The position numbers were made by a program, and so were the translations under genes. Of a DNA stretch of 64,000 nucleotides, positions 58,726 to 64,000 are shown piece by piece. This DNA comes from Candidatus Methanomethylophilaceae archaeon (GTDB taxonomy: Archaea; Thermoplasmatota; Thermoplasmata; Methanomassiliicoccales; Methanomethylophilaceae): the NCBI GenBank assembly GCA_944321505.1, contig CALULN010000003.1:62001-126000 (forward strand), in the 5' to 3' direction. Below the pieces are notes generated by a model. That model made no database searches. It had not been told where the DNA came from and saw only the letters and a list, made by a program, of their open reading frames with translations. How positions within the stretch are numbered: position 1 is the first letter of the stretch; each line of letters starts with the position of its first letter.

Positions 58726-59339
58726 CGGATGCTGTCCGCCGAGGCTCTTGCGGCGGCCTCCAGGCCTATGCGCTCCGCCTGCTCGGCGGCCTTCTCCGGA
58801 GTCGCCTCGGTGACGGGCTTCTGAGGGACGGCGAGGCATCCCTTCGTCTGGATTATCGAGATGCCGTAGGTGCCGATGCGCTTGGCGATGTCTATGATCT
58901 CGTTCTTGTCCAGGCCGATGAGGGGTCTGAGGACGGGGAAGCACAGTCCCGCCTGCTCGGCGTTGATGTTGCGCAGGGTCTGCGATGCGACCTGTCCCAG
59001 GGAGTCACCCAGGACGATGGCGTCGCAGCCGTGCTCAATGGAGAAGAGCTTCGCCGTCAGCTGCATCGCCTTCTTGCACATGACGCAGCGGTAGGCGGGA
59101 ACGCATCCCTCGCCGATCAGCTTCTGGCTGGATCCGTGGTCGGCGAAAAACAGCGGCATCCCCTGTCCGGTGACCTCGCGGAGCCTCTCCGCCAGGAGCC
59201 TCACCTTCTCCAGCTCCTTGGGGTCGCCGTAGGGTCCGTTGTCCATGTGGAGCAGCATGACGTCCGCGCCTGCGGATGCCATGACGTACGCGGCCACCGG
59301 CGAGTCGATGCCGCCGGAGAGGAGGACTGCGGCCCGCAT
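58719..59339 (-). CDS. ThiI-like PP-loop sulfurtransferase without THUMP domain
   Basis: PP-loop ATP pyrophosphatase of 206 residues matching the C-terminal half of ThiI (tRNA 4-thiouridine synthase). SGGIDSPVAAY is the ATP loop. YRCVMCKKAMQL, LGDSLGQVASQTLRNI and PVLRPLIGLDKNEIID are ThiI motifs. The N-terminal ferredoxin-like and THUMP tRNA-binding domains are absent, so a partner would be needed or the substrate differs. The stop is TAG, one of only three terminal TAGs in the window. Follows csl4 by two bases. Confidence 0.85.
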   Translation of the reverse strand: MRAAVLLSGGIDSPVAAYVMASAGADVMLLHMDNGPYGDPKELEKVRLLAERLREVTGQGMPLFFADHGSSQKLIGEGCVPAYRCVMCKKAMQLTAKLFSIEHGCDAIVLGDSLGQVASQTLRNINAEQAGLCFPVLRPLIGLDKNEIIDIAKRIGTYGISIIQTKGCLAVPQKPVTEATPEKAAEQAERIGLEAAARASADSIRQ

Positions 59340-59341
59340 CT

Positions 59342-59902
59342 TCAGAGGACCACGTCGCCGTAGTCCTCGGCGAGCTTGCGGGGGCTGGTCTTGTCGCACT
59401 TCTCGCAGTAGAGCCCGCCCTTCTTCTTAACAAGCTCTGTCTTGCAGGTGCCGCACAGGGACCTGATGACCCCGTTGCGCGGACCCTTGGTGGATAGCTG
59501 CAGCGACGGCTTGACGCCGATCACGGAAGCGCGGATGTAGTCCCCCTTCCTGAGCTCCTTGGACACCTCGTCGGTGTATCCGTCGGAGATCTTGGAGACA
59601 TGGATCGTGGCGTATGTCTCGCCGCCTATGCCCCTCTCGGTGCCCTCCTTCGCCACCACGTCGGCGGTGGCCATGGTCTTCCTGATGTCCTGGACGATCG
59701 CGTACACAGTGTCGCCGGGCTTCAGGATGTTGGGCGGGTTGGGCGAGATGACCCTGGCTATGCACTCGTCGTCATCCAGCTCCAGCGTGCCCATCTGCGA
59801 AGCGTAGATCTTTCCGTCCTTGGCGAAGGTGCCGTCGGAGGCCAGGTACTCCTCCTCCACGGCGACCTCGTCGCCGGGGAAAACCTCTCTAGTGTCAGTC
59901 AT
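59342..59902 (-). CDS. csl4: Exosome subunit Csl4
   Basis: RNA-binding cap protein of the archaeal exosome, 186 residues. N-terminal domain with PGDEVAVEEEYLASDGTF and KDGKIYASQMG, an S1-type domain about 60-145 (ATIHVSKISDGYTDEVSKEL, then KGDYIRASVIGV), and a C-terminal zinc ribbon (SLCGTCKTEL and LYCEKCDKT). ATG at 59902 has GGTGA five bases upstream; a GTG at 59911 would overlap the METTL5-like stop. The neighbours are RNA-modification genes. Confidence 0.92.
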   Translation of the reverse strand: MTDTREVFPGDEVAVEEEYLASDGTFAKDGKIYASQMGTLELDDDECIARVISPNPPNILKPGDTVYAIVQDIRKTMATADVVAKEGTERGIGGETYATIHVSKISDGYTDEVSKELRKGDYIRASVIGVKPSLQLSTKGPRNGVIRSLCGTCKTELVKKKGGLYCEKCDKTSPRKLAEDYGDVVL

Positions 59903-59907
59903 ATGAT

Positions 59908-60501
59908 TCACCTTATGTTGACCGCAACTATGTCAACACTCTGTCTCACTCTGCTGTGGAACGAGAATGTATGCGGGATTTCGTACTTATATGTTCTATA
60001 ATGGGCCACGGCGCGCCCCTTCGACTCCGCGTATCCCTTGATGAAAGGCAGGGTGGTCTCCATGTGTATGGAGTACACAGAGCCAGCGATCTCCATCGCC
60101 TTGTCCAGGAAGGGCCGGTCGGCATGCTTCCTCTGGGATCCGAAGGGCGGGTTCATGAACGCAGTGTCGCATCTCCACTCCACGTCCCTTATGCCGCAGA
60201 CCTCGAAGGACACATCGCATCCCAGCGCCTCAGCGTTCCTCACCGCGGCCTCCGCCGCCGAGGGGGAGATGTCGTACCCGCGGACCTCCCTCGCCCCCAG
60301 TAGGCATGCCCCTATGGCGAATATGCCTGTGCCGCACCCCAGGTCCGCCACCGTCCTGTCCGCCACGTCTCCCTCCGCATAAGCGGAGAAGAGTATGTCG
60401 CTGGCTATGGCCGAATGGGTGGGGTACTGCTCCAGGGACGGATCCGGGTCCGTGAAGCCCTCCAGCCCCTGGAGCCTTATCTCGAGCTCCTTCTTCCTCA
60501 T
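59908..60501 (-). CDS. METTL5-like RNA adenine methyltransferase
   Basis: SAM-dependent methyltransferase of 197 residues. SAM motif VADLGCGTGIFAIGA, then the catalytic N6-adenine motif NPPFGSQRKHADRPFLDKA. The N-terminus MRKKELEIRLQGLEGF and LEQYPTHSAIASDIL are typical of METTL5-type enzymes, which in eukaryotes methylate small-subunit rRNA. Overlaps the CobW-type gene by ATGA and is followed by csl4, consistent with an RNA role. Confidence 0.88.
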   Translation of the reverse strand: MRKKELEIRLQGLEGFTDPDPSLEQYPTHSAIASDILFSAYAEGDVADRTVADLGCGTGIFAIGACLLGAREVRGYDISPSAAEAAVRNAEALGCDVSFEVCGIRDVEWRCDTAFMNPPFGSQRKHADRPFLDKAMEIAGSVYSIHMETTLPFIKGYAESKGRAVAHYRTYKYEIPHTFSFHSRVRQSVDIVAVNIR

Positions 60502-61589
60502 TCGAACAGGAAGTGGGACGGCGATTCCGGCTTCGGCATGAAGCACTTCTCGCCGGTCCTCCCGGCTCTGAAGCCGTATCTCTCCACAGCCGCATCCATT
60601 ATGCCGCGCATGACGCCCTCCAGCCTCTTGGGAGGGGATATGACCCTGGCGTTGAGGACGAGCCTGCCGGGGGACCTCATGTACCTGGACCCGAAGATGC
60701 CGTCCACCTGCATGTTCTCCTGGACCAGGGACATCTTGCAGGCGGCCTCCGGGGATTCGATGACCACCTTGACGTGGACGATGGACCTGGGCCCGTACTC
60801 CGCAGCCACGCCCTTCATCAGATCGGTGGCCAGTCCGTACATGTCCAGGTCGCCCTCGGGGACCACGTCGTAGGTGCCGGAATACCATCCCAGCTTCGCC
60901 TTCTCGAAGGCGAACCCGCGGTTGTCCTCTGCGATGGGCGCCTTGGCGCTGACCTCGTCAGAGAGCACGATGGCGATGATGTCGGATATGTTGCGGAGGT
61001 CCGTCGAAGAGGTCTCGATGATCCTGATGCCGGGGATCATGGCGTCTATGCGGCCCCTGATCTCGGCGACGGTGTCCCCGCTGACCAGGTCGGTCTTGGT
61101 GAGCACGACGACCTCGGCGTCGCGGATCTGGTGGGCGGGGATTATGTCCACGGTGTCCACGTCCCTGTCCTTCTTCTCCGACAGGATATCCAGCGCCCTC
61201 ACGCAGTCCACTGTCACGAAGAAGGGCGCCACGCTGAATTCGTCCGGGTACATGGACCTCATGGGCGCCACAACGGACCCCATTATGTTGGTGGAGGAGC
61301 CGATGGGCTCGGCGATGATCACGTCCGGCTTCCCGGTGGACACCAGGTCCCTGGCGTTGGCGACGAAGTTGTCGAAGTTGGTGCAGAAGCATCCGCCCAT
61401 GATCTCCCGGGTGTTGAACCCAGAATCGCGGGCGTACTCGGTGTCGACCAGGACGTCCCCCTGGTCGTTGGTGATGATGGCGGTGTTCTTCCCGTCGTCC
61501 GCCTTCATGGTCTTCGCCAGGTTAACGGCGAGGGTGGTCTTCCCCGCGCCGAGGTAGCCTCCGAGGACCATCAGTCTGGTCTTGGCCAT
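60498..61589 (-). CDS. CobW/HypB-type G3E GTPase
   Basis: P-loop GTPase of 363 residues probably acting as a metallochaperone or cofactor-insertion factor. Walker A GGYLGAGKTTLA near the N-terminus, the metal-site motif GGCFCTNF, and a TKTD guanine-specificity motif. The C-terminal 120 residues are unlike typical CobW. The metal or target is unknown; a corrinoid or nickel role would suit a methanogen (inference). First gene of the four-gene minus-strand operon with METTL5-like, csl4 and ThiI-like genes. Confidence 0.85.
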   Translation of the reverse strand: MAKTRLMVLGGYLGAGKTTLAVNLAKTMKADDGKNTAIITNDQGDVLVDTEYARDSGFNTREIMGGCFCTNFDNFVANARDLVSTGKPDVIIAEPIGSSTNIMGSVVAPMRSMYPDEFSVAPFFVTVDCVRALDILSEKKDRDVDTVDIIPAHQIRDAEVVVLTKTDLVSGDTVAEIRGRIDAMIPGIRIIETSSTDLRNISDIIAIVLSDEVSAKAPIAEDNRGFAFEKAKLGWYSGTYDVVPEGDLDMYGLATDLMKGVAAEYGPRSIVHVKVVIESPEAACKMSLVQENMQVDGIFGSRYMRSPGRLVLNARVISPPKRLEGVMRGIMDAAVERYGFRAGRTGEKCFMPKPESPSHFLFE

Positions 61590-61609
61590 GGACCCCCGAA
61601 GCCGTCCGT

Positions 61610-61619
61610 ATGTAATATT
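61610..61619 (-). promoter_or_regulatory. TATA-like element for the CobW-METTL5-csl4-thiI operon
   Basis: CAATATTACA-type element on the minus strand, about 21-30 bases before the GTPase ATG. Confidence 0.4.
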
Positions 61620-61632
61620 GGTTGCGAGGGGG

Positions 61633-62253
61633 TCACTCGATGGTGATGAGGTTCCGCTTCTGGAGATAGGTGCAGCGCTCGCAGGGGATGGTCAGAACGC
61701 AGCTGTTGCCCGCAGCAAGGCCCTTGAGGGATTCGATGAACCCCCTGTCCAGGGGACGGAGCCCGCTGCGCTTGTTCTTGCTGAGGGTCTCCCTCTCGGA
61801 TGTGGTCAGCTCCGCCGGGATGATGCCCTTGTCGATGAGGGAGCGGACGCAGTGCTCCGCCTCGTCCACCGAGCAGGAGTCGCATCTGGCACCCACGACG
61901 TCCAGCGGGCCGTACAGTCCGGCCATGGGGTCCACCAGGAATATGCGGCGGTCCTTGCCCACGGATATGTAGACGGCGTTGGGGTTCGCCGGGGCGATGT
62001 ACTCCATCCTGGTCCCCCGGACCTTCTCCTCGCGTACGACGGTCCAGAAGTCCTGCAGATGGCTGGATAGCTGATACACCAGCTGCTGGTACTTTATGTC
62101 GAGGGAGTCCGCCAGCTGCTGCTTGGTGACCGGTTCGCCGTTGTATGTGGACCTGAAGAGCCTCGTGAGTATCGCCTGCCTCAGCTCGTGGGTGGCGATG
62201 GCGGTGTACGTCTCGGGGTCCATGTGGACCAGCTCCATGCGGCAGCTTCCCAT
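61633..62253 (-). CDS. Winged-helix regulator with C-terminal Cys cluster
   Basis: Predicted transcription regulator of 206 residues. A helix-turn-helix lies at about 42-65 (VTKQQLADSLDIKYQQLVYQ) and a wing near 70-86. The C-terminal half has C124 and C127 (CDSC), C135, C185, and C191 and C194 (CERC), which could bind zinc or an Fe-S cluster and sense redox or metal. Target unknown. TATA box just upstream implies a leaderless mRNA. Divergent from proA; a 91-base shared region could let it regulate the proline genes. Confidence 0.65.
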   Translation of the reverse strand: MGSCRMELVHMDPETYTAIATHELRQAILTRLFRSTYNGEPVTKQQLADSLDIKYQQLVYQLSSHLQDFWTVVREEKVRGTRMEYIAPANPNAVYISVGKDRRIFLVDPMAGLYGPLDVVGARCDSCSVDEAEHCVRSLIDKGIIPAELTTSERETLSKNKRSGLRPLDRGFIESLKGLAAGNSCVLTIPCERCTYLQKRNLITIE

Positions 62254-62275
62254 GCTCCGTGCATGCCCGTGCGCG

Positions 62276-62285
62276 TATTTATAGC
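62276..62285 (-). promoter_or_regulatory. TATA box for the Cys-cluster regulator
   Basis: CTATAAATAC on the minus strand, 23-32 bases before the ATG, followed by a GC-rich tract with alternating purines and pyrimidines. Confidence 0.5.
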
Positions 62286-62311
62286 GACTGGAATATTTGA
62301 GTCGCCTTGCA

Positions 62312-62320
62312 TAGCTTTAA
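62312..62320 (+). promoter_or_regulatory. TATA-like element for proA-proB
   Basis: TAGCTTTAA lies 25-33 bases before the proA ATG. Confidence 0.35.
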
Positions 62321-62344
62321 CACGGCGGCGGAGATACGCATCCG

Positions 62345-63646
62345 ATGAGTGACATCCGCACCGCCGTGAGGGACGCGAAGCGCGCCTCTCTTGAGCTCGC
62401 AGCCGCCGGAACCGCAGAGAAGGACATGGCCCTGGCCGCCATGGCCGAGGCGCTGGACGCCGGAAGGGAGGCCATCCTGGCCGCCAACGCGGATGATATG
62501 GCCGCGGCGGAGGCCGAGGGGCTGGAGGGCCCCATGCTCAAGCGGCTGTCGGTGACCGACGAGAAGATCGACGGCATGATCGCCGGGATAAGGGACGTGG
62601 CCGCTCTGAAGGACCCGGTCGGGCAGACCATGTCCGCGAAGGAGCTGGACGAGGGTCTGGTGCTCTACCAGATCAGCTGCCCCATCGGCATGATCGGGGT
62701 CATCTTCGAGTCAAGGCCGGACGTGGTGCCGCAGATAATGTCTCTCTGCCTGAAATCCGGCAACGGCGTGGTGTTCAAGGGCGGACGCGAAGCCGTCCGC
62801 ACCAACCGCGCCCTCTTCGGGATCCTCAGGGACGCTGCCATGGGCCACGTCCCCGCCGATGCCTTCGTCATGGCGGAGACCCGGGACGACGTGGATGCGC
62901 TACTGGATCTGGACGACTGCATCGACCTGCTGATCCCCAGGGGCTCCAACGCATTCGTCAGGCACATCAAGGAGAGCACCCGCATCCCTGTTCTGGGTCA
63001 TGCCGCCGGCATCTGCCACGTCTACGTGGACGGCCATGCGGACCCTGCCAAGGCGGAGAGGGTGGTCTTCGATTCCAAGGTGCAGTACCCGGCCGTATGC
63101 AACGCCATGGAGACGCTGCTGGTGCACAGGGATGCCGCCGGGAGCTTCCTGCCGGTCATCGCAGCCAGGTTCGCCGAGGCTGGGGTGGAGATGAGGTGCG
63201 ATCCGGAGTCCATGCCCCTGATGCCCGGATCGGTGCCGGCTTCGGAGGAGGACTGGGACACCGAGTACGGGGATCTGACGGTGTCTGTGCACGTCGTCGG
63301 CTCCGTGGGGGAGGCGGCGGCCTTCATCAACGAGCACGGCTCCCATCACACGGACGCCATCGTGACCGAGGACCGCTCCGCGGCGGCATCGTTCGTATCC
63401 TCCGTCGATTCCGCGGACGTGTTCGTCAACGCATCCACCAGGTTCGCCGACGGATACAGGTTCGGCAAGGGCGCCGAGGTGGGCATAAGCACCAACAAGA
63501 TACACTCCCGCGGCCCGGTGGGGATGGAGGGCCTGATGATCTACAAGTACGTCCTCATCGGCGAAGGGAACATCGTGGCCGACTACGCCGGGAAGGGTGC
63601 CAGGCGGTTCACGCACCGCGACCTGGACCGGGAGCTGGATCTATGA
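62345..63646 (+). CDS. proA: Glutamate-5-semialdehyde dehydrogenase
   Basis: Reduces glutamyl-5-phosphate to the semialdehyde in proline synthesis, 433 residues. Family motifs: CPIGMIGVIFESRPDVVPQI, SGNGVVFKGGREA, the catalytic Cys in QYPAVCNAMETLLVH, and ASTRFADGYRFGKGAEVGIS. Overlaps proB by ATGA. The order proA-proB is reversed relative to the common proBA arrangement. Confidence 0.95.
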   Translation: MSDIRTAVRDAKRASLELAAAGTAEKDMALAAMAEALDAGREAILAANADDMAAAEAEGLEGPMLKRLSVTDEKIDGMIAGIRDVAALKDPVGQTMSAKELDEGLVLYQISCPIGMIGVIFESRPDVVPQIMSLCLKSGNGVVFKGGREAVRTNRALFGILRDAAMGHVPADAFVMAETRDDVDALLDLDDCIDLLIPRGSNAFVRHIKESTRIPVLGHAAGICHVYVDGHADPAKAERVVFDSKVQYPAVCNAMETLLVHRDAAGSFLPVIAARFAEAGVEMRCDPESMPLMPGSVPASEEDWDTEYGDLTVSVHVVGSVGEAAAFINEHGSHHTDAIVTEDRSAAASFVSSVDSADVFVNASTRFADGYRFGKGAEVGISTNKIHSRGPVGMEGLMIYKYVLIGEGNIVADYAGKGARRFTHRDLDRELDL

Positions 63647-64000
63647 CATCGCGCTCCGGCCTCATGGGCCAGGTCGGCACCGTGGTGGTGAAGGTGGGCA
63701 CGTCCTCCATAACCCGCGGCGGACGGACGGTCAGCACGGAGTTCATGGACTCCGTGGCGGAGCAGGTGAGGAAGGTCAGGGAGTCCGGCAGGAAGGTTCT
63801 CCTGGTGACCTCCGGAGCCATCGGCGTCGGTCTGGCCGCCATGGACGCCCATCCGAAGCCCAGGGAGATACCCATACGCCAGGCCGCGGCAGCCGTGGGG
63901 CAGAGCATACTGATGCAGAGGTGGAGCGAGAGCTTCCAGAAGCAGGGCATCGTCATCGCCCAGATACTGCTGACACTCGATTTCTACTCGGACAGGGAGA
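63643..64000 (+). CDS. proB: Glutamate 5-kinase (partial, cut by window end)
   Basis: First enzyme of proline synthesis. The first 119 residues are present and the gene continues beyond the window. VVVKVGTSSITRG is the amino-acid-kinase phosphate loop, and LLVTSGAIGVGLAAM and RQAAAAVGQSILMQ follow as in ProB. Start ATG overlaps the proA stop. Confidence 0.93.
   Translation, partial: MTSRSGLMGQVGTVVVKVGTSSITRGGRTVSTEFMDSVAEQVRKVRESGRKVLLVTSGAIGVGLAAMDAHPKPREIPIRQAAAAVGQSILMQRWSESFQKQGIVIAQILLTLDFYSDRE

Noticed and set aside
1-64000. CRISPR arrays, insertion sequences, integrases, prophage or rRNA genes
   Set aside because: No spaced direct repeats, transposase-like frames or rRNA sequence were seen; gene content is core metabolism and information processing throughout.

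Overview
This 64 kb window looks like chromosomal DNA of a methanogenic archaeon of the order Methanomassiliicoccales (Thermoplasmatota). I infer this from a 12-gene fpo operon with no fpoF or fpoO, a protein I recognise as methanogenesis marker 11, archaeal-type information-processing genes (PCNA, TFS, aIF5A, Nop5, Nob1, Csl4, LSm), isoprenoid-lipid genes, high GC by eye, and very rare TAG stop codons. One gene, an aCPSF2-type beta-CASP ribonuclease, is interrupted by an in-frame TAG exactly where its family carries a near-invariant tyrosine. That is what a pyrrolysine-decoding genome could tolerate. No pyl genes, transposons, CRISPR arrays, prophages or rRNA genes are visible, and no gap between genes exceeds 300 bases.

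Layout. 1-5.0 kb: smc-scpA-scpB (chromosome condensation). 5.0-13.5 kb: polyphosphate kinase, Ppx/GppA-HD exopolyphosphatase, LSm, a fused two-domain ABC permease with two separate ATPases, and a PhoU-like protein. 13.5-18.9 kb: phosphohexomutase, then on the minus strand agmatinase-aIF5A and mtnA-class II aldolase-Nop5. 19-26.5 kb: V4R-type regulator, riboflavin/F420 reductase arfC, rtcA, tRNA-Val(UAC), a CPA2 antiporter, nadC, the amber-interrupted ribonuclease and a Pro/Ala-tailed membrane protein. 26.6-32.2 kb: TFS, PCNA, split transketolase, transaldolase, a geranylgeranyl-reductase-like flavoprotein and the wyosine enzyme Taw2. 32.2-39.2 kb: a Cys-rich unknown protein, a tandem RNase III protein, then the AMP/RubisCO operon (ribose-1,5-bisphosphate isomerase, form III RubisCO, AMP phosphorylase, a polysaccharide-deacetylase-like protein). 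39.3-45.1 kb: folD, kptA, marker 11, uppS, a B12-binding-type radical SAM protein and proC. 45.2-55.7 kb: fpoABCDHIJJKLMN. 55.8-64 kb: isoprenyl diphosphate synthase and geranylgeranyl reductase, nob1, a small unknown, an RNA-related minus operon (CobW-type GTPase, METTL5-like, Csl4, ThiI-like), a Cys-containing regulator, and proA-proB (proB cut by the window end).

How it works together. The Fpo complex is the membrane energy converter; without FpoF it must take electrons from something other than F420H2. Its FpoI carries four [4Fe-4S] motifs instead of the usual two, which may be relevant. The RubisCO operon would salvage nucleoside monophosphates into 3-phosphoglycerate, and mtnA plus the aldolase would salvage deoxy- or methylthio-pentose phosphates. 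RNA processing is heavily represented (aCPSF2, tandem RNase III, RtcA, KptA, Taw2, Nop5, Nob1, Csl4, METTL5-like, ThiI-like).

Genome style. Genes are packed tightly. Start/stop overlaps of the form NTGA are common (ATGA, GTGA, TTGA and apparently CTGA). All seven convergent gene pairs overlap or abut. Several TATA boxes contain the stop codon of the preceding gene. Many first genes appear leaderless or nearly so.
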